Assembly (NCBI RefSeq): GCF_037996645.1
Contig: NZ_JBBMXV010000005.1
Span: forward strand, 34,127-98,126
Source: Halalkalicoccus tibetensis
Lineage (GTDB): Archaea; Halobacteriota; Halobacteria; Halobacteriales; Halalkalicoccaceae
Length of the DNA stretch: 64,000 nt
Direction of reading: 5' to 3'
Both the position numbers and the translations under genes were made by a program. Below the pieces are notes generated by a model. That model made no database searches and had not been told where the DNA came from. It worked only from the letters and a program-made list of their open reading frames with translations. This document shows positions 1-8,192 of this stretch, one piece after another (position 1 is the stretch's first letter; each line of letters opens with the position of its first letter).

Positions 1-1195
1 ATCGACGTCCGCTTCACCGTCATCGACGTACTTCTGTGATTGTTCGAAGTACGCGATCGTCTGCTCGATCATCTTATCGGTCTTTTGATTGTGGGCATCC
101 AGTCCGTACTCGTCGACAATTGCTTTCAGTTGCTCTTTGGTAAGTGCCTCTCGAAGAAGCTCACTTGGATAGACGCCAGCTGCAACAAGACTCTCCCGGC
201 GTTTTTGATTGAGTCCCTGGGTCTTCGTCTCGATACCGAACCGATTGCGAGCATCGATCAGCGTGGCTTGCTTGTCAAACGGCTCTAGCTGATCGAGCAT
301 CGTCTGTAAGTTCTCGTCGGACATTTCATAGTAGAGCCAGTCGCGAATATAGTCGATGTAGTCTTCGGGAATACCGACGAGATCCCCCTTCTCATCGTCG
401 AAAATCTCGTAGACGATCGCTTGCTCTTGTAACGACCAGAGTCCCTTCTCAATGATATCCAGCGCGTGCTCAGGACGTTCAGACCGCGAGACTTTCGGGA
501 ACCGATCAATCGCTGAAAGCCGTTTGAAGGGCCTAGTTGAAATCCTTCACCACTGACATTCCAAAGAGGTGTTCTACGAACCGTTATTGACCAAAGCGGC
601 GAAAACTACGCCCTCTATGAAACCGCAAGACGTGAAGAGGGTTTCAACAGAGCCGTTTGAAGGAATCGAGCCACGTGTAGTACTCGTCTTTTCGGTCATG
701 CGCTCGGTTGTGAAGCTCGAAATAGCTGTAGACCATGTGTAGTTCCGAATCATCGACGTCCGAACCATAGTCGACACCGGCTTTTGCGAGATGGAGTAGA
801 TCGTCATCATGGCTGAAATCATCCTCAGAATAGTTGTCAATAAGCTCCTGTTGCCAGGTTTGCATCGCATCGAGGAGGGGCTCTTTCTCTATGCAGTAAT
901 CCAGTTGCTGGATCAGTATACGGAGGATCCCATATCGAATGACGAGTGCCTGATAGGGAGAATCATTGATCGAACTCACTCGAGGCGGGGTGAAGTTGTT
1001 GAGCTCCGCTTCGAGACGTTCAGAGTCAGCTAATGCAGGCACATACGTCTCGAGATACGCATTGCGATCGTTGAACCCATCGTGTTTGAACTGTTCGGGG
1101 TCAAAATCGTCTGTTTTCGACTTCGTAGCGTCTTTGGTGAATCGTTTCCGCTCGTAGCTCTTCCATCGTTGATCGATGAGATCCCCCAGTTCCAT
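1..1195 (-). pseudogene. Hypothetical protein gene interrupted by a small insertion; 3' end runs off the window
   Basis: On the minus strand the frame starts at ATG 1195 and runs to about 664. It is broken by the insert at 531-650 and resumes at about 530, continuing without a stop to the window edge. Joined at the repeated 13-mer, the two halves read through in one frame (DSFKRL then SAIDRFP). The C-terminal part is helical and charged, and I recognise no family. GTG 1219 would extend the protein, but the TATA-like sequence at 1226-1232 favours ATG 1195. As it stands the first half ends two codons into the insert, giving about 183 residues. Seen directly: interruption and frame continuity. 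Inferred: loss of function. Confidence 0.7.
518..663. mobile_element. MITE-like 120-bp insertion with 13-bp flanking repeats
   Basis: The 13-mer AGCCGTTTGAAGG occurs at 518-530 and again at 651-663. The 120 bases between start with GCCTAGTTGAAATCC and end with GGGTTTCAACAG, so the ends are inverted (GTTGAAAtCC against GTTGAAAcCC). There is no room for a transposase. Removing the insert and one 13-mer restores the reading frame of the host gene. The interior resembles 14750-14842, so this is a dispersed family. The flanking repeat may be a target-site duplication. Confidence 0.65.
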
Positions 1196-1362
1196 AGTAC
1201 CGAAGTATCGTCTAACCACATCACGATATATGTTAGCATTAGTCAGTATTAAAATATTGATTGGAAACTACTGGATTCGTATTCGGAAAGGCAATTGAAA
1301 CCTAACGCGTTCAGTAACACACTCAATACTGCTATTCGATACAAACAGGGGAGTCCCAGCCA

Positions 1363-1476
1363 GTGAAAATCCTTCTTGCACTCCGTGAACGGAATCCAGG
1401 TGAGTTTGAGCTCCGGACTGTCAAGAAGGCGTACTATCAGCAGTATCGTGATACGTACGATGTCGGCCGGTGGTGA
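1363..1476 (+). pseudogene. 3' fragment of an unrecognised gene, duplicated at 40543-40707
   Basis: A short frame (GTG 1363) encodes a 37-residue tail with RNPGEFELRTV and KKAYYQQY. It matches the 3' part of the fragment at 40543-40707. The similarity continues past the stop into the following 60 bases and the palindrome arm, so the two places share one duplicated segment. The family is not recognised. It is too short to be a complete protein and is probably decayed. Confidence 0.5.
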
Positions 1477-1533
1477 GGAGCATATCCGTTGACTAGAACC
1501 AATAGAGGGTAGTCGCTCCGCAAAGAGAGTCTA

Positions 1534-1576
1534 CCTTGTGCAACATCTCGACCCAAGAGCGTTTTGTTGCACAAGG
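1534..1576. repeat. CCTTGTGCAAC/GTTGCACAAGG palindrome, site 1
   Basis: Perfect 11-bp inverted arms are separated by 21 bases. The core is not shared with other sites. It lies downstream of the 1363-1476 fragment, as does the half-site at 40791. Confidence 0.9.
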
Positions 1577-1741
1577 TTGACTACGTCAAGAGATGGTAGT
1601 CTGTGCGCACGGCTGCAGATGTTACAATCAGTAGCTCTGTTGCAATCCTCAGAATGTGATATAAATGAGGTGCTGCATAGAGAGGATGTATGCAGCAGAA
1701 CCTCTCTGCTCGGTACACAGTTCAAAGAGGTGACTCTCAGA

Positions 1742-2305
1742 TCACTTATTGGGAAGACCCATACGAATTGACTCACAGAGGGCAAGTTCTAACTCGCTAT
1801 CCCGATAGCCTGCGGCGAGATTGACGTCGATGGCCCAGAACCGGCCCTCGTCGTCTTTGACGAGATCGACTCCGACACCTCGGAGACCAAGTCGGTTGAC
1901 GAGGCGACGCAGACGCCGCGTAAGCGTCGGGCTGGGGCGTACCTGACTCAGGAATCGTTTGGGCCCATAGAGCTTCGAGGTAACGCACTTGGCCGCTATC
2001 TGGACTCGCGTTCCATCATTGACAGCGTAGTACTTGTAGTCGACAGGTTCCGTCGAGATCAGTTCTTGATAGAACCCTCCCTCACCGTTCAGTTCGGGGT
2101 CGCCGTACCAGATGGAGGAGGGCTTTGCAACGTACTCAAACTCGGGTTTCTCGAAGGTTATTCGAGGAGTACGAAACCCGACCGTTTCAAGAACTCGGAG
2201 CCCGATTAGCCGTGAACTCAATACAACCGTTGCGATGAGGTTGTTCCACAAGGGTGTCCCCGTTCGTTGTGCATATCTGAGAGCGGGGAGATTGAGTGGG
2301 AACAC
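1742..2305 (-). pseudogene. ATP-grasp (RimK-like) protein, fragment
   Basis: The frame of 187 residues carries the C-terminal half of an ATP-grasp fold: a YVAKPS strand, a QELI strand, and a metal-binding end with GVDLV followed by AIDVNLAAGY. Haloarchaeal RimK-like ligases are usually near 280-300 residues, so the N-terminal pre-ATP-grasp region is missing. The 5' end abuts a truncated TRAM gene at about 2339, which looks like a recombination joint. A functional peptide is unlikely. The substrate cannot be inferred. Confidence 0.6.
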
Positions 2306-2338
2306 CTGCTTATTGACGAGCAGAGCGAGATCGTCTGT

Positions 2339-2661
2339 GGATCGGTATCAGGAACGATGACCACGTAGCCTCGCTCAACTCGTGCGATCCCGTCGCCCTG
2401 CTCGCCGATCGTCTCGATCTCGACGGTTCGGTGATTGCCCTCAGTAACGGGCGGAGTGGACTCAGTAGCCGCTTGCGTCGATTCCTCAGTAGCGTCAGTA
2501 TCCGAGTCGGGCTGAGTCCAGGTCTGCGGAACGATAGCGATGCGAACGGTCCGGCTCGAGGTCTCCAAGTTCGACCTCGTGTTCGGGAATCTCGATTGTG
2601 TAGGACCCATCCCGGTGATCGATCTCACTACTAAACAAACACAGAAGGTTATCTAATCCAT
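2339..2661 (-). pseudogene. TRAM-domain protein, frameshifted and truncated (module copy A)
   Basis: This matches the intact gene at 54176-54595. The start (ATG 2661) is out of frame with the following NLLCLFSSEID segment. A second shift separates the N-terminal part from the TRAM part (VEIETIGEQGDGIARVERGY). The C-terminus stops after PDTDP, where the sequence joins the ATP-grasp fragment. TRAM domains are small RNA-binding beta-barrels. This copy cannot make the full protein. Its divergent neighbour is the zinc finger at 2815. Confidence 0.75.
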
Positions 2662-2814
2662 ATGAATGTTCAGTTAATGAGACAGTCTTCAATGGGCATG
2701 AGAGTACTGGTAGCAGTTGCTATACCCATGATCTTCTCACCACCTAGTTGATGAGCACAAACGCATACCCATCAAATATATAATAGATGAGTCTCAACTA
2801 ACAACGGGTTGTAA

Positions 2815-2964
2815 ATGAAGGAGTGTGAGCAGTGTGGGAAAGTGTTCCTAACGGATCGAGCAGCGAACGGGCATCAGGCAGTCTGTCCGGAGAATCCAGA
2901 TCGTGTCGTTCCTGACGACTGGGCGCCCGAAACGCACGGTCGCTGGGGAAACGATGCGAAATAG
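2815..2964 (+). CDS. Small C2-type zinc finger protein (module copy A)
   Basis: A 49-residue protein opens with CEQCGK, then AANGH and C at the finger end, giving a CxxC..H..C zinc site in the first 25 residues. A conserved tail contains PDDWAPETHGRW. It is nearly identical to 54760-54909 in module copy B, and both lie between a TRAM gene and a DUF6788-type gene. The conserved sequence and start suggest it is expressed. Binding to nucleic acid is an inference from the finger alone. Confidence 0.7.
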   Translation: MKECEQCGKVFLTDRAANGHQAVCPENPDRVVPDDWAPETHGRWGNDAK

Positions 2965-3012
2965 CTTCCAGTGGACAATTTCAACCTAGCAATTAGAGAT
3001 AACCGAGTCAGC

Positions 3013-3357
3013 TCATATCACTGGCGGATGCTTTGCCGAGATACTCTCGCCGCACGGTATCACCGTCCGATACGCACGGTATTTGTATGGCCCATGCTCC
3101 GCACCACCGCTCATACACGAGCAGCTCTCATCACCGCAGGTGCGATATTCGAGATACACAGCACCGTCTGATTCGTTCTCGAGAACCTGGGCATCCTCGG
3201 GGAGTTCGTCTTCGGTGACTGGCTCGCTTCGACGCTGTTCGCGAGCGGCAAGCAACTCGTCGACGTAGTCTTGGACTTCCTGCAGGGTCTCGTCGTCCTG
3301 TTTGGGAAGCCCGTCGGCGAGGTAATTCGGGAGCGATGGGGGTGCAGTCGGGGGCAT
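3013..3357 (-). CDS. DUF6788-type protein (module copy A)
   Basis: The product has 114 residues. A helical N-terminal half (ETLQEVQDYVDELLAAREQ) is followed by a compact motif CGDESCSC...HGPYKYRAYR, the cysteine plus HGPY signature that I associate with DUF6788. The role of the family is unknown to me. The end differs from copy B because of a late frameshift or divergence. The start ATG 3357 lies 4 bp from a large palindrome (3362-3406) whose core holds a TATA-like ATATTAATA, so the palindrome spans the promoter. Autoregulation is a reasonable guess. Confidence 0.7.
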   Translation of the reverse strand: MPPTAPPSLPNYLADGLPKQDDETLQEVQDYVDELLAAREQRRSEPVTEDELPEDAQVLENESDGAVYLEYRTCGDESCSCMSGGAEHGPYKYRAYRTVIPCGESISAKHPPVI

Positions 3358-3361
3358 TCTA

Positions 3362-3406
3362 CCTTGTGCAACTATCTCGCTACTCTATTAATATTGTTGC
3401 ACAAGG
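3362..3406. promoter_or_regulatory. CCTTGTGCAAC/GTTGCACAAGG palindrome over the DUF6788 promoter, site 2
   Basis: Perfect 11-bp arms are separated by 23 bases. The proximal arm is 4 bp from the start codon of the minus-strand gene. The core contains ATATTAATA about 33 bases upstream of the start, where an archaeal TATA box would be. The same arrangement occurs at 55308-55355. Confidence 0.85.
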
Positions 3407-3464
3407 TCGGCCAAAGGGAGTGACAAAAACATGAGCAAGAGTAGGCTACGGTAGGCTCCCAGCG

Positions 3465-3600
3465 ACACACCACTATTACAAGTGAAGCAGTGAAACACAC
3501 CACCGTTGCAAGTGAACTAGACTAGGTCATCCACACCACCGATACAAGTGAAACTACTAACTCATACTCGCCATCTATTTCACTTGTAACGGTGGTGTGT
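3465..3600. repeat. Origin-recognition-box cluster downstream of orc1 (4 copies)
   Basis: Three direct copies of a 22-mer ACACACCACyrTTaCAAGTGAA lie at 3465-3486, 3495-3516 and 3531-3552. One inverted copy is at 3579-3600, ending 6 bp from the stop codon of the initiator gene. Related copies lie on the other side of the gene (4900-4921, and inverted 5101-5122). Repeats of this kind next to orc1/cdc6 are the binding sites (ORBs) of the cognate initiator in haloarchaea. Confidence 0.85.
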
Positions 3601-3605
3601 CCCGT

Positions 3606-4832
3606 CTACGAAATGCCGTTGACCGACGCGATCTCTCGAATCATCTCGATTTCACTGTCGATTCGAAGAACATCAGACATTGCTTCGATTGCACTGGTGA
3701 ACGGAACATCCAATTCATAACTGTAGTAGTTACCACGTGATCCACTACGATTCTCGAATGCTGACAGTATCCCAAGCATTCGGAGGTCTGAGAGATGATT
3801 ATGTACCGAACGCTGGGCGAGCGAGTCGGTTCCAGAAGAGCTACAGAGAGTAAGATATTCCTCATATATATCACGGGTACGACACGGTGTTTCCTCCTTC
3901 GCAGCCTTCGAGATCACTGCCAGGAGTGCCAGTCGGCCGTGGGTCGTGAGTTCTCGCATTCCCTCTTCAACACGTTCTTGTTCGAGTCGTGCTCGGGCTG
4001 CTTCGACGTGATCACGTTTAATAAGGTCGGCATTACTGTTTTCAGCGATCTCTCCAGCAAGTCGAAGTAAGTCGAGTGCCTGTCGAGCACTGCCACTATC
4101 ACGTGCAGCAAGGGCAGCACAGAAATTTAACACACCTTGCTCAAGCCCGTCTTCGGTGATTGCGACGTCAGCTCGAGAATCGAGAATATTTTCGAGCTCA
4201 GGTGCATCGTACGGTGGGAAATGTAGTTCTCGTTCACAAAGCGTATCTTGAACGCGAGGATCCAGTTGGTCACGGAACTTGAAATCGTTGCTAATTCCGA
4301 TAACACCGACTTTCGCTCTATCGAGATTGTTGTTCGCTCGAGCTCGAGGTAGTTCGTATAAGAGTTCATCACGTGCTCCAATCGAATCGATCTCGTCAAG
4401 TACTAAAAGAATAGTTCCACCGATCGCTTCGAATTCTTCGTACAGTTTTTTGAAAACGGTTTGTTGTGGATAGCCGGTCGAACTAATCTCTCCACCGGCT
4501 GGTCGAAGTTTGTTGACGAGTTCAACAGCTACCTGGTACGATGAATTCAACGTTTTACAGTTGAGCGAGATGACTGAAAGATCAATATCCTCGTACTCCG
4601 AGACATCATTCTGCAGTCTCTCGAGAAGGTAGTCGGTAACAGCCGTTTTCCCAACGCCAGTATTTCCGTAGAGAAAGATATTGTTCGGTTCCCAGCCGTC
4701 GACGACTGGTTGAAGAGCATCCATATACTCATCGATCTCCTCGTCGCGTTCCTCAATTTGATCGGGCTGATAGGATTCTCCGAGGGCGTCTTTATTGCGG
4801 AAGATGTTTTGCTTCCGCTCGAACCGACGCAT
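3606..4832 (-). CDS. Orc1/Cdc6 replication initiator
   Basis: A 408-residue AAA+ initiator. Walker A GNTGVGKT is at about 56-63, Walker B VLDEID near 144-149, and sensor 1 GISND near 179-183. A winged-helix C-terminus starts at about 300. The family binds origin recognition boxes and recruits the MCM helicase. The start at ATG 4832 is supported by a TATA box centred 26 bases upstream, giving a leaderless mRNA. Repeats matching the ORB pattern flank the gene on both sides, so it most likely fires its own linked origin. It is distinct from the second initiator at 58085, with different repeats. The family assignment is secure. Confidence 0.95.
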   Translation of the reverse strand: MRRFERKQNIFRNKDALGESYQPDQIEERDEEIDEYMDALQPVVDGWEPNNIFLYGNTGVGKTAVTDYLLERLQNDVSEYEDIDLSVISLNCKTLNSSYQVAVELVNKLRPAGGEISSTGYPQQTVFKKLYEEFEAIGGTILLVLDEIDSIGARDELLYELPRARANNNLDRAKVGVIGISNDFKFRDQLDPRVQDTLCERELHFPPYDAPELENILDSRADVAITEDGLEQGVLNFCAALAARDSGSARQALDLLRLAGEIAENSNADLIKRDHVEAARARLEQERVEEGMRELTTHGRLALLAVISKAAKEETPCRTRDIYEEYLTLCSSSGTDSLAQRSVHNHLSDLRMLGILSAFENRSGSRGNYYSYELDVPFTSAIEAMSDVLRIDSEIEMIREIASVNGIS

Positions 4833-4851
4833 GTGAGACTCTTCCCATGCT

Positions 4852-4863
4852 TCCTATATAAAA
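4852..4863 (-). promoter_or_regulatory. TATA box of orc1
   Basis: On the minus strand the sequence reads TTTTATATAGG, centred about 26 bases before ATG 4832. This spacing puts transcription start at or next to the start codon, as in leaderless haloarchaeal genes. Confidence 0.7.
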
Positions 4864-4899
4864 CCACCTCTGCATCTGTTTCAAGTGAAGACCACAGAC

Positions 4900-5122
4900 A
4901 CACACCACTGTTACAAGTGAAACACTAGACTAGAGAGACTAGCTAGAAGAACAGTCCATGATTACAACTAAAGCACTGACATGTAGCTGGTCCTTCTTTT
5001 CTCTGTTGGGTTCTGAGCGCTTCTTTCAAATAGTTGGAGTGAATATCATATTTTTGATTAATCCCACTATTTGATCCCCTCCCCCCTCTTATTTCTCAGC
5101 TTCACTTGCAAGAGTGGTGTCT
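4900..5122. other. Predicted replication origin 1 (inverted ORBs around an AT-rich stretch)
   Basis: An ORB copy at 4900-4921 points right and an inverted copy at 5101-5122 points left. Between them lies an AT-rich stretch, densest near 5010-5090. Inverted ORBs around an unwinding element next to orc1/cdc6 are the usual haloarchaeal origin layout. The assignment is inferred from sequence only. Confidence 0.65.
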
Positions 5123-5164
5123 CTCTGGATTCTCACGATCTGTCTGAGAATCATCCCGTAACCA

Positions 5165-5206
5165 CCTTGTGCAATATAGGCTCTACCAAAACAATGTTGC
5201 ACAAGG
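5165..5206. repeat. CCTTGTGCAAC/GTTGCACAAGG palindrome, site 3
   Basis: The left arm is CCTTGTGCAAT (one mismatch) and the right arm is perfect, with 20 bases between. It lies 43 bp beyond the outer ORB of origin 1. Confidence 0.85.
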
Positions 5207-5279
5207 TACTGAAACACGAGAATGAATACCCCCAGAAGACCAAGTCTCTACGATCAATCTCACTCTCTCTACAAATAAA

Positions 5280-5963
5280 CTAGGACGTTTCTCCGTTACT
5301 CTCTTCTTGCACCGGAGGAAGGATTCCTTTCTGCTCAAGGATAGCGACATCTGTCACGAACTCATGGAGTTCCTTTCGTAACTGCTCTTTAGAACTGTAC
5401 TCCACGATCGGTACGCTATATTCGTCTTCTGTGGCGTAGATCGTCGTACTCGTGATTCCGGCTTCGGCGAAAATTCGAAATCGACGTGGATCCTTCACTG
5501 GGGGACCTGGATCACTATTTTCTAGATCCATTGCCTCAAGTACCGCTCCTATTTCAGCACTTACTCCGTCTCGGAGGCCAGCGATCGGGAGAACGAACGC
5601 GATAGCATTACTAGCTTCAGCATATGCTTTTGATTGTGCAATAGCGTTCATCACCGGCTCTTTGGCGTCTTTGTTTTCAGGAAGGGGAATCTCGGGATCG
5701 GTAGCGATGAACGCATTCACACCTGGGTCGTCTCGAAGGAACAAACAGAGGTTCTCGAGCTCAGTAATGAATTCCTGATCAGCAGTGCTAAAGGCACCAA
5801 GATCGGCCTCGACATTCTCGGGGTCCGTCTCTTCTGAGAGAACGTATTCCAACTCGAACTTGGTGTATGGACCCATCATATAGACGAGAAAGTTTGGATA
5901 GGGGGCAACAGGAAGTCGCCCAAGGAGAACGTCTCGCATCGGCTTCCCATCATACTCGCGCAT
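5280..5963 (-). CDS. DUF7509-type protein with a nucleoside-deoxyribosyltransferase-like signature
   Basis: A 227-residue soluble protein. Visible motifs are FLVYMMGPY near the start, DPGVNAFIATD in the middle, and SNAIAFVLP followed by G.SAEIGAVLE. The GPY, the small-residue strand and the G...E.G element resemble nucleoside 2-deoxyribosyltransferase and TIR-like Rossmann folds. I recognise the overall pattern as haloarchaeal DUF7509, whose function is unknown. It sits next to origin 1 and is divergent from an ArsR-type regulator at 6094. No metabolic role should be assumed from the fold hint. Confidence 0.7.
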   Translation of the reverse strand: MREYDGKPMRDVLLGRLPVAPYPNFLVYMMGPYTKFELEYVLSEETDPENVEADLGAFSTADQEFITELENLCLFLRDDPGVNAFIATDPEIPLPENKDAKEPVMNAIAQSKAYAEASNAIAFVLPIAGLRDGVSAEIGAVLEAMDLENSDPGPPVKDPRRFRIFAEAGITSTTIYATEDEYSVPIVEYSSKEQLRKELHEFVTDVAILEQKGILPPVQEESNGETS

Positions 5964-6093
5964 AGAAGATTCTACAGCTCATATGGATAAAAATTCATTT
6001 GTTCTCATTGCACCCTCTCGGCATCAGAGATGGAGTATTCAGACAAAGGTAACAGTCGATACCTTCTTATCTACTAAGCTCTTATCAATCTGT

Positions 6094-6507
6094 ATGGCAA
6101 GCACAGGGGCGGATACCGATGTGGAGGGAAATGCCGATACACAGCTCATTGCTGACGTTACAGCAGAGTTGCTCGAAGAGTCGAATCCACAGGAGCTGTC
6201 CGATTTCACCGATCGATTCAAGGCAGTAGCTCATCCGCTGCGGTTCGCTATTTTGTATCGGCTTCGGGATGCCGATGGCATGAGTGCAAAGGAACTCTCC
6301 AATATGACTGGCCGAAGCGGAAACGCTCTCCACTCACATCTCAGCAAGCTCGTCGAAGCTAATCTCGTTACACAGTGGAAACAAACGGATCCTGAGAAAC
6401 ATCAGCCCTACTCCTACTATGCGATTAGTGGCATTGGAGCACGAACTATCGACTTCGCAGTGGAATTGGTAGCGCACGAAGGGGACGCTTTCGAGGAGTA
6501 CCAATAA
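6094..6507 (+). CDS. ArsR-family winged-helix regulator
   Basis: A 137-residue protein. A short acidic N-terminus leads to a winged helix with FKAVAHPLRFAILYRL, MSAKEL and a recognition helix around SGNALHSHLSKL, then a wing ending in PYSYYAIS. This is typical of archaeal ArsR/HTH_20 transcription factors. An upstream in-frame start at 5983 exists, but the sequence before MASTGAD does not look coding, so ATG 6094 is preferred. It is divergent from the DUF7509-type gene and may regulate it. No effector site is visible. Confidence 0.8.
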   Translation: MASTGADTDVEGNADTQLIADVTAELLEESNPQELSDFTDRFKAVAHPLRFAILYRLRDADGMSAKELSNMTGRSGNALHSHLSKLVEANLVTQWKQTDPEKHQPYSYYAISGIGARTIDFAVELVAHEGDAFEEYQ

Positions 6508-6649
6508 GAAAATCAGATTGCAGTACCTAACTTGGGACTGAATCCGTCTCCCCCCTGCCGATTTGAAAATAGCTTACTGGCATGTGACCTCCAATAGTTC
6601 GACTGGGGATTGCTCTATTTGATGCAACATCATGGATTGACGATATAAT

Positions 6650-6790
6650 CTACATAGCCACAAAATCCACATAATCCACAAAATCTACGCTATTCACATC
6701 ATCCGGGAGTGGTGTCTGCTGACCACACGCAAAACATGGTGCTGTCTCTTGTGTATTCTCTGAAGATGGGTCCGGATTTGGTCGCTTCAT
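6650..6790 (-). CDS. Small single-CxxC protein with a repetitive tail
   Basis: A 46-residue frame: a proline/asparagine-rich start, CFACGQQTPLPDD, then a tail built from repeated triplet codons that encode VDFVDYVDFV. A single CxxC could bind metal as a dimer. The DNA of the tail is a short imperfect tandem repeat. Haloarchaea carry many such tiny zinc proteins, but no homologue is recognised and no other copy was found in this window. Confidence 0.4.
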   Translation of the reverse strand: MKRPNPDPSSENTQETAPCFACGQQTPLPDDVNSVDFVDYVDFVAM

Positions 6791-6996
6791 AGCGGAAATT
6801 GTTCTCTAACTACGAGGGGCTCACAGTAAACTCCTCGGTGTTCTATGAGCGATCGTTTAAGTCCGTCTATTAGTCTGATCGGCACTGAGAATCATATAAG
6901 TGGGAATGAACAATGACTAACGCGGACAGTACCTATCGAAAACCTCCAGTAGATTCGGCTCCTTATCCACGTAGAACAATCCAGAATCAGAGTTTG

Positions 6997-7041
6997 CCTT
7001 GTGCAACATACTCCATTATCCAGCCAATTCGTTGCACAAGG
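6997..7041. repeat. CCTTGTGCAAC/GTTGCACAAGG palindrome, site 4
   Basis: Perfect 11-bp arms, 23 bases between. It lies in the gene-poor interval 6791-7291, where I see nothing else. Confidence 0.9.
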
Positions 7042-7291
7042 TAGAAACTCGGCTACCACGACCGACCACTGTTACTCCTCACGAACGAGAATTGGATGAT
7101 GGATTGACACGCTCTATGTACTTCATCATTAGTTTGCATAATCAGGCAGGATACTAAAACCTTCTGATCATCACTATCAGTGTATAAGTAACGATTTCGA
7201 CGAGTTCAATCAGAAGATCGAAACAGAACCAGGGACAGAAGAAAAATCACAGTCACAGGCGGACCAAGGAGACGATTCTCATGAAACAGAG

Positions 7292-7516
7292 GTGAGTGAT
7301 GTTGCTGTTGTAGGTGATGAGAACGATCGTCTCAAAATTAGCGCTGAAACAAGAGAAGGAACACAAGTCGAAGAAGAGTTGAGCGTGGCAGAAGTCGGCC
7401 GCGCGATGAGCCAACTAGGGATCACTGATGCTCGTGATCTTGAAGGGCAACCGGCTCTCGCTTGGGAGGAGGACGACGGATCTACTCATCTTGAATTTGA
7501 AAGTAGACTCGAGTAA
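7292..7516 (+). CDS. Small acidic hypothetical protein, possibly 5'-truncated
   Basis: From GTG 7292 the frame gives 74 residues with regular acidic haloarchaeal composition (VEEELSVAEVGRAMSQLGI, then ALAWEEDD). The open frame extends about 150 bases further upstream with acidic, low-complexity codons (GTEEKSQSQADQGDDS) but no ATG, so the gene may be the remnant of a longer one. The family is not recognised. The helix-turn pattern in VAEVGRAMSQLGI could be a small domain. Confidence 0.45.
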   Translation: MSDVAVVGDENDRLKISAETREGTQVEEELSVAEVGRAMSQLGITDARDLEGQPALAWEEDDGSTHLEFESRLE

Positions 7517-7645
7517 CCATACTATCGATCGAACGTTAGTCTAGTCTTGAAATCGCCAACAAGAATCTATTCATCACAACAATAGAATTATATTATAGAG
7601 TTCGCGCCGGGGGCGAATACGTTCCCACGGGTTACTAACGCTGAT

Positions 7646-8123
7646 GTGCCCCTGCGTTCACTTGGAAATATGGACATCGGCCGTGTGATATTTCTCACAA
7701 CTGCAGTGCTTACGCACGGCATCGTCGGCTATACGCTTGTCCAAGTCGTCACGAACGTGAACCCTACGATCGGGTACATCCTCGGGATTGTCCTTGACGT
7801 CGATTTCTCTTTCCAGCTATGTGGAGAGCACATTCATCCATCGCGGGATAATACATACGGCTCTCTTCCTCATCGCGATCATTACCGTAGCTGGCCTATG
7901 GGGATCCCCAAAGCAATTCAAACTGGCGAGCGGATTGGCTGTCAGTTCACATCTGGTGATCGATTCATTGTCGCTGATGGGGGTGCTATGGCTGTTTCCG
8001 CTCGAGATCGGTGTAAGCGGAGATCTGTCGCTTCATGGGTCAACAGCAACGCTCGTTCTGTGGGCCCTCTCGGCCAGATTGCTCGTATGGCGAAGGCAAC
8101 GACCGTCACTGGATTCTGACTGA
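7646..8123 (+). pseudogene. DUF457 / YdjM-type membrane metal-dependent hydrolase, frameshifted
   Basis: Two overlapping frames make up one protein. The first (from about 7646) has the N-terminal membrane segment and GIVLDVDF. The second, in the next frame, has HRGIIHT, HLVIDSL and a hydrophobic segment (LWLFPLEIGV). Together these are the D.D, HRG.TH and H...D motifs of the DUF457 family. The shift lies at about 7795-7830. A single indel would repair it, so it may be a recent loss or a sequencing error. Ends with residues WRRQRPS. Confidence 0.7.
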
Positions 8124-8192
8124 GACTAGTTATAACCGCTCAAGCGGGGTCGATAGCTGCCGCGTCCGCAGATCAGCGGGATGGACATCGGG

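Noticed and set aside
1534..1576. Recombination sites of the dif/Xer type for the palindromes
   Set aside because: Xer sites have a 6-8 bp central region; here 20-26 bp of unrelated sequence separates the arms.
3465..3600. CRISPR repeats
   Set aside because: Repeats are partly inverted, unequal in spacing and lie beside an initiator gene, as expected of origin boxes.
5983..6093. N-terminal extension of the ArsR regulator
   Set aside because: The upstream codons are not acidic, have no homology, and the ATG at 6094 starts a normal domain.
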